A DNA stretch of 64,000 nt. It comes from Acidobacteriota bacterium. Its GTDB lineage: Bacteria; Acidobacteriota; Blastocatellia; Pyrinomonadales; Pyrinomonadaceae. The notes under the pieces were generated by a model that saw only the letters and a program-made list of their open reading frames with translations, was not told where the DNA came from and did not search any database. A program made the position numbers and the translations under genes. Shown piece after piece: positions 48,085 to 57,496 of the stretch (its first letter is position 1; the number at the start of each line of letters is the position of its first letter). The stretch lies in the NCBI GenBank assembly GCA_019639235.1, contig JAHBSG010000011.1:1-64000 (forward strand). The letters run 5' to 3'.

Positions 48085-50889
48085 ATGCCGGATCCGTTCT
48101 ATCAGCGAAGCAGTCGTTCAAAACTCCCGCCAAAGGGTTGGGTGAAAAAGCGCCGTCCCGGTGCGGTGGCTTTCCGCGCCGAGCCGCGTCCGTGGTACCG
48201 ACGCCTGCTCGGGGTGGTATTCAACAGGTGGACGTTCGCCATCACCGGATTTCTTGCGGTCATCGGATTTCTGACGGTTACTTATTTTTGGTTCGAGTAC
48301 TCTGATCGCATCGATCGAAAGCTGCTGAGCGGAGAGGTCTTTACACCGACCGCCGGAATTTACTCCTCGCCGAAAATACTCCGGAAGGGCGAGGCGATGT
48401 CCTCGCTCGAACTTGTCGAATACCTAAAAACGGCCGGCTACATCGAGAAAAACAATAAGGCAGATGCGGCTCGCAGCCGATATTCATTTGACGGCAATGA
48501 GATGCTGATCGAGCCGGGCGAAGCGGCCGTTATCGACGGCACACGTAATTTCCCGAATCTTCGGATCCGCTTTTCTAAGGACAACAAGGCCGTTGATTCG
48601 ATCCTTGACCTCGACTCGGGCAGCGAGGCCAACCAGGCGTTTCTCGAACCGAAGATGCTGAGCACGATCGCGGGTGAAGGCGATGGCCGCAGGCGGACGG
48701 TGAAGTTCGCCGACCTGCCACCGCATCTCCTAAAGGCAATAACGGTCACGGAAGACAGGGCTTTCTTTGACCATTACGGCGTGAACATTCGCGGTATTCT
48801 TCGTGCACTTTGGCGGCGTTACGACGGTGAAGACGACAGCCCGATCGCGAATCAGGGCGGTTCGTCGATAACCCAGCAGCTTGTAAAGAATCTTTTCCTC
48901 TCGAGCGAGCCGACGCTTGAACGCAAGGCCAAGGAGGCGTTCATGTCGGTGATTCTCGAGACCCGGCTGACAAAGGAGGAGATCTTCACGCTTTACGCGA
49001 ATCAGATCTATCTCGGGCAACAACTCGGCGTTTCGATCTACGGTGTCGGCGAGGCATCGAACGCGTACTTCGGCAAAGATGTTGCTCAACTAACGCTGCC
49101 CGAAGCCGCATTTCTTGCTGGAATTTTGCGAAGTCCGAACCGCTACAATCCCTACAAAAATCCGGAGCGTGTACAAGAGCGCAGAAATCAGGTGCTGATC
49201 TCGATGCTTGAAGCGGGCGAGATCTCGCCGCAGCAGTTCGAGCAGGCAAGGCAAATAAAGCTCGAGCTTCGCGAGGTCTCAAGCCGGCGAGACCTCCAGG
49301 GAATGCCCTATTTTTCGCAGTATGTCGTTGATACTCTGCCGAACCTCGTCAGCGACCCTGAGGCCCTGCAGCACCTGCGTGTTTATACCTCGATCGACCC
49401 CGACCTTCAGAAAATCGCCTACGAGATCGTCAACCGGCGGATCGACCGGCTCGAGAAGCTCTTCAAGAAAAAAGAGCCCGGAAACCTCAATGCCGCGTTG
49501 GTATCGATCAGGCCGAAGACCGGCGAGATAGTCGCCATGGTCGGCGGACGCAATTTTCTCGACAACCAGTTCAACCGGGCGACGAGCGCGATGCGACAGC
49601 CGGGCTCGGTCTTCAAGCCATTTGTTTATGCCGCAGCGATAAATTCGGCTTATGAGCCTGCGACGCGGGTCTTTACGGCGGCGAGCGTGATGAAGGATGA
49701 GAAAAAGATCTTTACCTTCAACCGGGACACGTACGCCCCGAACAATTACGGCGACACCTTCTCCAACAAAGAGATCACGCTTCGAGATGCGCTCGTGAAG
49801 AGCAAGAACACCATCACGGTCGACCTCGCGATGCAGGTGAACGTCGGGCGGGTGATGAACCTGGCGGCAAAGGCGGGACTACCGAAGGTCGAGCGTGCGT
49901 ATCCTTCGATGGCACTTGGCACGGCCGAAGCGACACCGCTGCAGGTCGCGACCGGTTACACCGCTTTCGCAAATCTTGGCGACCGCGTTCTGCCGATGCC
50001 GATAACGAAGATCACCCGCGGCGACGGCACGACGCGGACGCAGCCAGTGGTCGATAAGCAAAGCGTTCTCCGGCCTGATGTCGCCTACATTATGAACGAC
50101 ATCATGAAGGACATCGTAAACCGAGGGACGGCGGCGGAACTTGGGGGCTGGGGCTTTCGCAATCAATCTGGAAAGGCAGCATACGCCGGCAAGACCGGTA
50201 CTTCACGCGACGGCTGGTTCGCAGGCTTTACGCCAGAACTCGTAACGGTCGTTTACGTCGGATTTGACAACAACGATGACCTCGGGATGAAAGGCTCGGA
50301 TTCGGCGATGCCGATCTGGGCGGAGTTCATGAAAGCGGCGCTCGAACGCCATCCGGAATGGAACGGGGACTGGGCGATGCCCGCGGGAATCAGAAAGGCC
50401 GAGATCGACATAAGGAACGGTTCGCTCGTCCGCGAGCTCGATGGCACCGAGACGGCCGAACCCGAGCCGACACCAACTCCGTCACCTTCGCCGGCGAACG
50501 CCGTACTTGATGATCCTGCCTGGGCAGTCGAGGAAATTCCCGAGAAGAAGGAAGTTTTCGTCACTGACGTACCTGCAGAGTTTCGCAGGACCGAGCTTTT
50601 TATCGCCGGAACGATTCCGGCCCGAAAGCTGATCGAAACTGATTCAGAGTTTGATATTGATGCGGAGCCGTCGCCGACGCCGCTAAGCGGAACCTGGCAG
50701 GAAAAGATCGAAGGCGAAGAACCGAAACCGGGAGAGCCGCAACGGCAGCAGCGGGAACGGGCCCTCGGGGCTTCGGTCGTGGTTTGTCCGCTTACCGGGA
50801 TGCGAGCGTCATCGAAATGCCCGACGCGCGAGGTACGGTCATTTCCGGAAGGCTCGGAACCGAGAGATTTCTGCACATTTCACCGATAG
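48085..50889 (+). CDS. mrcA: Penicillin-binding protein 1A (bifunctional glycosyltransferase/transpeptidase)
   Basis: PBP1A polymerises and crosslinks peptidoglycan. The 934 residues have a cytosolic head, one TM (about 50-73), a GT51 domain (about 200-390) with TVTEDRAFFDHYGV (Glu223) and NQGGSSITQQLVKN, and a transpeptidase domain with SxxK in GSVFKPF (Ser506, Lys509), SxN SKNT and KTGT (Lys703). The C-terminal tail has Pro/Glu-rich linkers and a cysteine motif (CPLTGMRASSKCP, CTFHR). No SD is evident. A bidirectional terminator follows. Symbol mrcA is given by family name; ponA is equivalent. Confidence 0.93.
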   Translation: MPDPFYQRSSRSKLPPKGWVKKRRPGAVAFRAEPRPWYRRLLGVVFNRWTFAITGFLAVIGFLTVTYFWFEYSDRIDRKLLSGEVFTPTAGIYSSPKILRKGEAMSSLELVEYLKTAGYIEKNNKADAARSRYSFDGNEMLIEPGEAAVIDGTRNFPNLRIRFSKDNKAVDSILDLDSGSEANQAFLEPKMLSTIAGEGDGRRRTVKFADLPPHLLKAITVTEDRAFFDHYGVNIRGILRALWRRYDGEDDSPIANQGGSSITQQLVKNLFLSSEPTLERKAKEAFMSVILETRLTKEEIFTLYANQIYLGQQLGVSIYGVGEASNAYFGKDVAQLTLPEAAFLAGILRSPNRYNPYKNPERVQERRNQVLISMLEAGEISPQQFEQARQIKLELREVSSRRDLQGMPYFSQYVVDTLPNLVSDPEALQHLRVYTSIDPDLQKIAYEIVNRRIDRLEKLFKKKEPGNLNAALVSIRPKTGEIVAMVGGRNFLDNQFNRATSAMRQPGSVFKPFVYAAAINSAYEPATRVFTAASVMKDEKKIFTFNRDTYAPNNYGDTFSNKEITLRDALVKSKNTITVDLAMQVNVGRVMNLAAKAGLPKVERAYPSMALGTAEATPLQVATGYTAFANLGDRVLPMPITKITRGDGTTRTQPVVDKQSVLRPDVAYIMNDIMKDIVNRGTAAELGGWGFRNQSGKAAYAGKTGTSRDGWFAGFTPELVTVVYVGFDNNDDLGMKGSDSAMPIWAEFMKAALERHPEWNGDWAMPAGIRKAEIDIRNGSLVRELDGTETAEPEPTPTPSPSPANAVLDDPAWAVEEIPEKKEVFVTDVPAEFRRTELFIAGTIPARKLIETDSEFDIDAEPSPTPLSGTWQEKIEGEEPKPGEPQRQQRERALGASVVVCPLTGMRASSKCPTREVRSFPEGSEPRDFCTFHR

Positions 50890-50890
50890 A

Positions 50891-50917
50891 AAAAGGCGGC
50901 CGAAGCCGCCCTTTTCA
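50891..50917. terminator. Bidirectional terminator between PBP1A and prolyl oligopeptidase
   Basis: AAAAGGCGGC-CGAA-GCCGCC-CTTTT: a 6-bp all-GC stem with a tetraloop, flanked by A-run and T-run. It serves both the plus-strand PBP1A gene and the minus-strand oligopeptidase gene. Confidence 0.9.
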
Positions 50918-50937
50918 TTTAACGCACGGCATCCGAC

Positions 50938-53052
50938 CTATTTCATCCCAAGATTCTTGAAGAGAAATCCGTAGATGTCCGCCTGTTCTTCGATGACCTT
51001 TGCGGTCGGCTTGCCGGCACCGTGGCCGGCTTTGGTTTCGATGCGGATCAGCACAGGGGCATCACCGCCTTGGCCGGCCTGAAGCGCAGCCGCGTACTTA
51101 AAGCTGTGGGCAGGGAAGACGCGGTCGTCGGTATCAGCCGTTGTCACAAGCGTCGCGGGATACTTCGTGCCCGGCTTGATGTTGTGGAGCGGCGAGTAGC
51201 TGTAAAGCACCTTGAACTCATCCGGCTTCTTCGGGTCGCCGTAGTCAGACTTCCAGAAGGCACCGACCGTGAACTCGGTGAAACGCACCATGTCCATCAC
51301 CCCGACCGCCGGCAGTGCCGCACCAAAAAGGTCGGGCCGCTGATTAAGCACCGCTCCGACGAGCAAGCCGCCATTAGAACCGCCCTGGATGGCGAGCTTC
51401 TTATTCGAGGTGTATTTGTTGTTGATCAGAAACTCACCCGCGGCGATGAAGTCGTCGAAGGTGTTCTGCTTCTTGAGAACGGCTCCGTTCGCCCACCATT
51501 CCTTGCCATACTCGGCACCGCCGCGGATGTTCGCAACGGCATAGATGCCGCCCATTTCCATCCAGACGATCCGCGAGACCGAGAAGCCGGGCGTTTGCGA
51601 AATATTGAAGCCGCCGTAGCCGTAAAGGATGGTCGGATTACTGCCGTCGAGCTTCAGGCCCTTCTTGTGGGAAATGAACATTGGGACGCGGGTGCCGTCC
51701 TTGCTCGTGTAAAAGACCTGCTTCACTTCATAGTCCGACGGGTTGAACTTGACCTGAGCCTGCCGGAAGAGTTTGCTCGTGCCGGTCTTCATGTCGTAGT
51801 GATAGATCGTCGGCGGGGCATTGTAGCTCGAGAACGTATAAAACGTTTCGGTATCTGTCTGTTTGCCGCCGAAACCGCCGGCCGAGCCGATGCCCGGAAG
51901 TTCGACATCGCGGACATGCTTGCCGTCCTTGTCAAAGATCTTGATCTTTGTGTAGGCGTCTTTCAGGTAATTGGCGACGAACTGATCGTTGATCATCTGC
52001 ACGCCGTTGAGCGTTTCGGCGGCCTGCGGGATGACCTCTTTCCAAATGCGGGCACGAGCAAGGACGTTGACGCTGACGAGCTTGCCGCGTTCGGCATCTT
52101 TGTCGGTGCGGAAATAGAAGACGGGACCGTCGTTGCCTACGAAGGACCAGCTAGCCGTGCGTTCGGAGACGAGAGGGACGATCGGCGAATCCGGCCGCGA
52201 GAGGTCCTTGAAATGGATCTCGTTCATCCGCTGCGTTCCCTTTGAAGTAAAGATGACATACCACTTACCATCCTCGGTGACGAGGCCGCCGGACGTTAGT
52301 TCGCCGTCGTCATTTCGCTCGTAGATGACCTTGTCTTCCGAGATCGGCGTGCCGAGTTTGTGGAAATAGATCTTCGGGAACCTGTTAGCTGCCCGCAGTT
52401 CGGCACCTGCTTGGGGAGCCGGGTATCTTTGGTAAAAGAACCCGGAATTGTCCGCAAGCCAGGCAACGCCGCCCTGTCGGTTCGGCGGCAGGGTGTCGGA
52501 GAGATGCTCGCCGGTCTCAACGTTCATTATTCGCCATTCGGTCCGATCCGAACCCGAACGGGCGACGCCATAGGCCCAAAGTTTGCCGTCCTCGGTGAAC
52601 GACGAACCGCTGAGTGCCGCGGTTCCATCTGAAGACAGCTTGTTCGGGTCAAAGAAGACCTTGCCCGGATCGTTGATCGAATCCGTAATGTAAAGAACGG
52701 ACTGATTCTGCAGGCCGTCGTTGCGGGTGTAAATGTACCGTTTGCCGATCTTCGCGGGAGCTGAGATGCGCTCATAGTTCCAAAGCTCGGTCAGCCGCTC
52801 GCGGATACGGGCACGCTGCGGAATAGTCTCAAAGTACGAGTTAGTTAGCTTGTTCTGAGCTTCGATCCAGCTTTGGGTTTCGGCCGAGCCGGTGTCTTCC
52901 ATCCAACGGTAAGGGTCAGCAACCTTGACACCATGGAAATCATCGACCTGATCTGCCTTTCGAGCCTTTGGGTATTCGAAGCCCTTTTGTGCCGGGATCG
53001 TGAGGACAAGAACCGAAAGAACGGTTACAAGGGAAAGCGCTTTTCTATACAT
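50938..53052 (-). CDS. Exported prolyl oligopeptidase (S9A)
   Basis: A serine peptidase that cleaves short peptides after proline. The 704 residues have a signal peptide (ALSLVTVLSVLVLTIPAQ), an N-terminal seven-blade propeller (about 30-420; DPYRWMED at the start is family-typical) and an alpha/beta-hydrolase domain with GGSNGGLLVG (nucleophile Ser), TADTDDRVFP (Asp) and KAGHGAGKP (His). The start at 53052 begins the signal peptide; the longer frame to 53211 overlaps the next gene. The protein is probably periplasmic or secreted, with a nutritional role. Confidence 0.93.
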   Translation of the reverse strand: MYRKALSLVTVLSVLVLTIPAQKGFEYPKARKADQVDDFHGVKVADPYRWMEDTGSAETQSWIEAQNKLTNSYFETIPQRARIRERLTELWNYERISAPAKIGKRYIYTRNDGLQNQSVLYITDSINDPGKVFFDPNKLSSDGTAALSGSSFTEDGKLWAYGVARSGSDRTEWRIMNVETGEHLSDTLPPNRQGGVAWLADNSGFFYQRYPAPQAGAELRAANRFPKIYFHKLGTPISEDKVIYERNDDGELTSGGLVTEDGKWYVIFTSKGTQRMNEIHFKDLSRPDSPIVPLVSERTASWSFVGNDGPVFYFRTDKDAERGKLVSVNVLARARIWKEVIPQAAETLNGVQMINDQFVANYLKDAYTKIKIFDKDGKHVRDVELPGIGSAGGFGGKQTDTETFYTFSSYNAPPTIYHYDMKTGTSKLFRQAQVKFNPSDYEVKQVFYTSKDGTRVPMFISHKKGLKLDGSNPTILYGYGGFNISQTPGFSVSRIVWMEMGGIYAVANIRGGAEYGKEWWANGAVLKKQNTFDDFIAAGEFLINNKYTSNKKLAIQGGSNGGLLVGAVLNQRPDLFGAALPAVGVMDMVRFTEFTVGAFWKSDYGDPKKPDEFKVLYSYSPLHNIKPGTKYPATLVTTADTDDRVFPAHSFKYAAALQAGQGGDAPVLIRIETKAGHGAGKPTAKVIEEQADIYGFLFKNLGMK

Positions 53053-53132
53053 TGTGAACGTTCGAACCTCCGAGTACTGAATATGTATCTCAGAATTATA
53101 GTTCGCCCGTTCAGCGGAAACAATCAGCGCCT

Positions 53133-55439
53133 CTAGAAAAGCGGAATGTGCGGCTGTGAGTCTGAATCTGAATGGAGTTCGATGGCAGGGTCCTTCGACG
53201 AAGGCAGCCAAGCGTGGCGTTCGTAAAGGAGCTTTTCAATGTCCTCAGCTGCCCGCGGCTTCGAGAAAAGATAGCCCTGGCCGTAGTCGCAACCAAGATT
53301 CCGAAGCATCGCCAGCTGAGCTTCGGTTTCGATGCCCTCGGCGACGAGCCGCATCTTGAGGTTCGTACCCAGCGAGATTATCGTCTGGAGAATGCCTGAA
53401 TCTTCGCCGCGTTCACCGGCACCGCTTACAAAACTCCGGTCGATCTTAAGTGTGTCAAAAGGCAGCCGGTGAAGATAGCTGAGCGATGAATAACCTGTAC
53501 CAAAGTCGTCGATGCTGAGCTTTACGCCGAGCCCCTTGAGCCGGTTGAGCAACGAGATCGAGCGCTCGGCGTTCTCCATGGCGGTGCTTTCCGTTATCTC
53601 AAGCTTGAGCGTTTCGGGGCGGATGCCAGAGTTTTCAAGGGCATTCTCGACCTGATCTGACAGGTCGTCGCTCGAGAGATGCCGGCCGGCGATGTTAACG
53701 CTGACCTCAAGATCTGCGAGATCGGGCCCGATCTTTTGCCAGGCAGCGATCTGTTTGGTCGTCTCAAGAAGGATCCAGTTCGTGATCGGCTGGATGAGAT
53801 CAGAGCTTTCCGCTATCGGAATGAATTTATTCGGCGGAATGTTGCCGAATTCCGGATGATGCCACCGCAGCAAAGCTTCGAACCCTAATAGTCGGCCATC
53901 GAGGAGCGAAACGATCGGCTGATAATGCATCGAAAGCTCGTTTCGCTCGACCGCGTGGCGTAGATCCATTTCGAAGCGAACCCGTTCGAGAAATCTATGT
54001 CGGAGTTCCTTCGTAAAGACCGCGGGCCCGTCCTTCCGCTCTTTCGCGTAGTGCATCGCGATGTCTGCATCTCGGAGGATCTCTTCCGGCGAATCGTATT
54101 CAGCGTCGCAAGGGGCGATCCCGATATTCACGTCGATCGAGACGCGGTTGCCGCCCAATGAGAACGGCTGCGTGATATTCCGGTGGATCTTGCGGGCGAC
54201 CTTCTGCGCCTTTCCGGCGGTCGCCAGGCCCCGAAGAACGATCGCGAATTCATCCCCGCCGATCCGGGCGACGGTGTCCTCGGCATTCACCACCCGCGAA
54301 AATCGCTTTGCTGCGACAGAGAGCACCTTATCGCCGATCGAGTGGCCGAGCGTATCGTTGATGTTCTTAAAGCTGCGGATATCGAGGAAAAGAACCTGGA
54401 AGGTCGCCGATGGATCTTGTTTATAGACCGAGATCAGATCGCGAAGAATATCGTTCAGGCGCTTGCGGTTCGCGAGCCCGGTCAGGGAATCGTGGCTGGC
54501 GGCATGTTGAAGTTCGCGTTCGCTCTTTCGCAGAGCATCATTTGCCCGAGCTTCTTTCTCGAGCGAACGGCAAAGCTCCTCGGCGTAACTTTCGGCCTCC
54601 TTTCGGCGGGCCTTTTCTATTTCGGCCCGACGGCGTTCTGAGTCCGCCTTCTGCCTTTCTGCTTCTTCGACATTGGCGATCGAGCGGTTGATCTCATTGA
54701 TCAGCGTTCGATAGTTGATATAGGCAACAGCAATAACGATGAACGAGATAACGCCGAGTGCGACATCGCCATAGTTAAAGACCTTGAACGTCGCCCCCGC
54801 GATGCCGGCGCCTGTGAAGTGCGTCAAAGCGGAAGAGACGCAGTGCGTTTTCCAGATTTCGAGAAAACTGCCTTGTGTCCTGAGCTTTTGATAAAAGGCG
54901 GCAAATGCGGACGAAAAGAAAAAGTGTGCAAGGGCGGTAACGCCGAGTACGGCCGCGAGAGTTCGTGTATCTGTTAGCCTGAGTTCAATGAAGGCCGATC
55001 CGTAGGCGGCACGCGAGAAAAGTTCGACCACGCCGTATGTCGCCGCCGCGATCAGTGCCGCGAGCGACGAGTTGAAGATAACGAAGAACTTTGGCGATTC
55101 CTTTCTGCGTTTTTTCAAATAAACGCAGTTCGAGAAGGTTTCGACGAACGCCGTGATAACGGCAAGTTCGCCGCCGTAGACGATAAAGGTGAAAAAAACA
55201 ACTGCGTCCGAGAAACTGAGGGTCAGGTTCGAGCCCGAAAGCTGGAGCGTCATTCTCGGAGCCGCAAAAACGGCAAACGCCAGAATGAAAATGTAGCTAA
55301 ACCCGATAGGTGTGAACGGAACGGCCGCCAAAGCACCGGCGAGCGCAAGAATTCCCAACGCCGAAACCGCGATCTTTACATAGTAAGAGAGCGCCGTGCG
55401 TGAAGGGAGTTCGGCAGTTGTGGCTAGCGGATTTTCCAT
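53133..55439 (-). CDS. Membrane-bound GGDEF-EAL c-di-GMP enzyme
   Basis: The 768 residues have an N-terminal sensor of about seven or eight membrane helices (1-235, MASE-like), a coiled coil (about 245-305), a GGDEF domain (about 310-470, RIGGDEFAIV intact) and an EAL domain (about 490-735; FEALLRWHHPEFG, DDFGTGYSSLSYL, EGIETE). The inhibitory I-site RxxD before GGDEF is absent (VNAED). Both catalytic signatures look intact, so net cyclase or phosphodiesterase activity cannot be decided. The gene is divergent from the GIIIDN-repeat protein gene. It lies 80 bp upstream of the oligopeptidase gene on the same strand. Confidence 0.93.
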   Translation of the reverse strand: MENPLATTAELPSRTALSYYVKIAVSALGILALAGALAAVPFTPIGFSYIFILAFAVFAAPRMTLQLSGSNLTLSFSDAVVFFTFIVYGGELAVITAFVETFSNCVYLKKRRKESPKFFVIFNSSLAALIAAATYGVVELFSRAAYGSAFIELRLTDTRTLAAVLGVTALAHFFFSSAFAAFYQKLRTQGSFLEIWKTHCVSSALTHFTGAGIAGATFKVFNYGDVALGVISFIVIAVAYINYRTLINEINRSIANVEEAERQKADSERRRAEIEKARRKEAESYAEELCRSLEKEARANDALRKSERELQHAASHDSLTGLANRKRLNDILRDLISVYKQDPSATFQVLFLDIRSFKNINDTLGHSIGDKVLSVAAKRFSRVVNAEDTVARIGGDEFAIVLRGLATAGKAQKVARKIHRNITQPFSLGGNRVSIDVNIGIAPCDAEYDSPEEILRDADIAMHYAKERKDGPAVFTKELRHRFLERVRFEMDLRHAVERNELSMHYQPIVSLLDGRLLGFEALLRWHHPEFGNIPPNKFIPIAESSDLIQPITNWILLETTKQIAAWQKIGPDLADLEVSVNIAGRHLSSDDLSDQVENALENSGIRPETLKLEITESTAMENAERSISLLNRLKGLGVKLSIDDFGTGYSSLSYLHRLPFDTLKIDRSFVSGAGERGEDSGILQTIISLGTNLKMRLVAEGIETEAQLAMLRNLGCDYGQGYLFSKPRAAEDIEKLLYERHAWLPSSKDPAIELHSDSDSQPHIPLF

Positions 55440-55852
55440 CCGGGAACGTGGAAGACTCGGATTCTCGATAACGCTTGATTCGGGAAGGCCGGGAATTCAG
55501 CCTCTAAAAGCTTAGCATTTAGCCCAAAAATAATCCAGAGAAAAGTTCATGCACAGGTTTGTTGTGTATACCAGCTAAACACATGGCTCTCGTATACCAA
55601 CTATACAGTGCCGTAAATGTTGCAAAGGCGATTGTTATGAGTCGATGGCCGAAATGCTGTGTATTTAATATCCAGTTTTGCTGCAGGTCTTCACATCGTA
55701 TCCCTAACTGCACCGGCACCCATAAACCTAATATACTCAATGAGTTACACTTTGTCGAAGGTGGAGACAAAACTATGGCACAACGGTTGTAATTAGATAG
55801 GCAGCGAGAGACGAACACTCTCAACAAAATAACAGGGAGAAGAGAGAAAACA
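55440..55852. other. 413-bp AT-rich divergent intergenic region
   Basis: The region lies between the start of the minus-strand GGDEF-EAL gene and the start of the plus-strand GIIIDN gene. It is clearly more AT-rich than its surroundings. It contains two GTATACC-type direct repeats (55566-55612) and a small palindrome TTTGTC/GACAAA (near 55752-55773). I see no clear -35/-10 pair. I looked for a c-di-GMP (GEMM) riboswitch and did not find one. No credible ORF. Confidence 0.6.
55566..55612. promoter_or_regulatory. Two direct repeats, candidate operator sites
   Basis: GTATACCAGCTAAACA (55566) and GTATACCAACTATACA (55592) repeat with a 26-bp period, each followed by a G-C-rich GGC/GCC end. GTATAC is itself palindromic. 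The period of about 2.5 helical turns suits two regulator dimers. Which of the two divergent genes is controlled cannot be told. Confidence 0.45.
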
Positions 55853-56158
55853 ATGAGGAACTTTAAGAACATCGCAGCAACTATCGCACTGGCCGGAATT
55901 ATCACGCTTGGAAGCTCGGTCGCAAACGCCGGAATCATTATCGACAACGGGATCATTATCGATAACGGCATCGGTAAAGAGACCAAGACCACCCAGCAGT
56001 GCTCAGAGAAGTCGGAAAAGCCGGACTGGGGCATCATCATCGACAACATCGTCGGGATCATCATCGATAACTTCGGTGGCGGAATCATCATCGACAACGC
56101 AGCCGAGCGGACCGAGTGCGGCATCATCATCGACAACGGGATCATCGTAACCGACTAG
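55853..56158 (+). CDS. Small secreted protein with GIIIDN hexapeptide repeats
   Basis: A 101-residue protein with a signal peptide ending in ANA (24-26); predicted cleavage puts Gly27, the first residue of the first repeat, at the mature N terminus. The mature 75 residues contain six exact GIIIDN units (27-32, 33-38, 60-65, 68-73, 77-82, 90-95) and a final GIIVTD (96-101), separated by short polar spacers, plus two cysteines (50, 89). GGGAGAAGAG lies upstream of the ATG. Repeated beta-branched hexapeptides with Asp-Asn suggest a beta-strand stack or amyloid-like fibre, but this is inference. I do not recognise a named family. An antisense frame is only the mirror of the repeats. Confidence 0.85.
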   Translation: MRNFKNIAATIALAGIITLGSSVANAGIIIDNGIIIDNGIGKETKTTQQCSEKSEKPDWGIIIDNIVGIIIDNFGGGIIIDNAAERTECGIIIDNGIIVTD

Positions 56159-56193
56159 TCCTGTTCAGCCATCGGGCTTAACCCCCACACCTT

Positions 56194-56224
56194 GAGGCGG
56201 CCGTTTTCCCGCGACGGTCGCCTC
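56194..56224. terminator. Hairpin between convergent genes, probable terminator
   Basis: GAGGCGGCCGT and ACGGTCGCCTC form an 11-bp stem (one G-T pair) with a 9-nt loop. It lies between the GIIIDN gene and the convergent cysteine desulfurase gene. Neither side has a strong T-run, so it may act with Rho or as an RNA end stabiliser. Confidence 0.55.
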
Positions 56225-56228
56225 ACCT

Positions 56229-57431
56229 CTATTTATGGGCAAGGCCGGCAGAAAGCGAACGAAGCGTTTCAACTGATCGCGGAAGGGCGGTAAGCAGCCG
56301 CTCGATCTCGTCTTTCGTCGTAAAGCGCGAGAAGCTGAACCTGATCGCTCCGCGGGCGCGTTCGTCATCGCGGCTAAGGGCAATGATGACCGGCGAAGGC
56401 TCGATCGAGCCGCTCGAGCATGCCGCTCCGGTCGAGACCGCAAATCCCTGCATATCCAGGTTTATCAGCAGCCCTTCCCCTTCGATCCCGCGAAAAGAAA
56501 TGTTTGAGATGTTCGGGACGCGCCGGTGTCGGTCGCCGTTAAGATAGGCCTCCGGAATCGATTCAAGCACCCGGTCTTCGAAGTCGTCTCTGAGCTTGCG
56601 TAAACGTTCCGATGTCTCAATGAGGCTGTTTGATGCCTTTTCGGCTGCCGAGCCTAAACCGACGATCTGAGCGACAGGTTCGGTCCCGCCGCGGTTTCCC
56701 CGCTCCTGGCGGCCGCCGATATTTTGGGGATGAAGGCGAACGCCGCGGCGGACGTAAAGTGCACCGATCCCTTTCGGGCCATGGATCTTGTGGCCGGAGA
56801 GTGATAGCAGGTCACAGCCCAGCTCTTCAACATTTACCGGCATTTTCCCGACGGCCTGTACCGCGTCCGTGTGCAGCCAAATACGCTGTCCGGCATCGCG
56901 GCGTGAGCGAACCGCTCGCCCGATATCAGCGATCGGCTGGATCGTACCGATCTCATTATTAACCGCCATTATAGAAACCAGCACGGTGTTTTCGCGGATG
57001 GCGTCTGTCACTGTGCGATGATCAACTACGCCGCTTTCATCGACCGGGATCACTGTAACGTCACAGGAAATGCCCGATAGGTCGTCGCAGACCATCTTCA
57101 CTGCCGGGTGTTCGATGGCAGAGACGATCAGATGAGGACGATAGTCCTCATTCTCGGATGGTTTTCTTCGATTGGATTCGACCGATCCACGGATCGCAAG
57201 GTTGTTGGATTCCGTACCGCCGGAGGTGAATACGATCTCAGCTGGACGAGCATTTATGAGTGCGGCGACGCGATGACGCGCTTTATCTAATGCGGCCCGT
57301 GCCGTTTGGCCGAAGGAATGAATACTCGAAGCGTTGCCATAATCGTCCGTCAGGAACGGCAGCATTTCCTCAAGAACGGCCGGGTCGAGCCGCGTAGTTG
57401 CGGCGTTATCGAGATAGACTCGCTCAAACAT
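56229..57431 (-). CDS. Cysteine desulfurase (NifS/IscS family)
   Basis: This PLP enzyme provides sulfur from cysteine for Fe-S clusters and thiolation. The 400 residues have LDNAATTRLDP at the start, GGTESNNLA, HTDAVQAVGK, the PLP-binding Lys215 in SGHKIHGPKG and the catalytic Cys338 in STGAACSSGS. The short active-site loop after Cys338 (SSGSIEPSPV) is typical of group I. No iscU, iscR or suf genes are adjacent, so it is a stand-alone enzyme; nifS, iscS and a tRNA-thiolation paralogue cannot be told apart. The downstream hairpin may end its transcript. Confidence 0.92.
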   Translation of the reverse strand: MFERVYLDNAATTRLDPAVLEEMLPFLTDDYGNASSIHSFGQTARAALDKARHRVAALINARPAEIVFTSGGTESNNLAIRGSVESNRRKPSENEDYRPHLIVSAIEHPAVKMVCDDLSGISCDVTVIPVDESGVVDHRTVTDAIRENTVLVSIMAVNNEIGTIQPIADIGRAVRSRRDAGQRIWLHTDAVQAVGKMPVNVEELGCDLLSLSGHKIHGPKGIGALYVRRGVRLHPQNIGGRQERGNRGGTEPVAQIVGLGSAAEKASNSLIETSERLRKLRDDFEDRVLESIPEAYLNGDRHRRVPNISNISFRGIEGEGLLINLDMQGFAVSTGAACSSGSIEPSPVIIALSRDDERARGAIRFSFSRFTTKDEIERLLTALPRSVETLRSLSAGLAHK

Positions 57432-57496
57432 ACAGCCAGTCTAAAACTTTTTGGTCAAGATGTGCAGCCGGTGCTGCGGTGAAGCACAGGATCGGG

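Noticed and set aside
51022..52245. Plus-strand 407-codon frame opposite the prolyl oligopeptidase gene
   Set aside because: Antisense to a gene with an intact catalytic triad; no recognisable motif of its own.
55440..55852. c-di-GMP (GEMM) riboswitch upstream of the GIIIDN gene
   Set aside because: GCACAG occurs near 55550, but the conserved GCAAACC and GCAAAGCC elements and the expected helices are missing.
55519..56145. Minus-strand frame opposite the GIIIDN gene with MIPLSMMMP-type repeats
   Set aside because: It is the mirror of the GIIIDN repeats; the plus frame has the signal peptide, cleavage site and SD.
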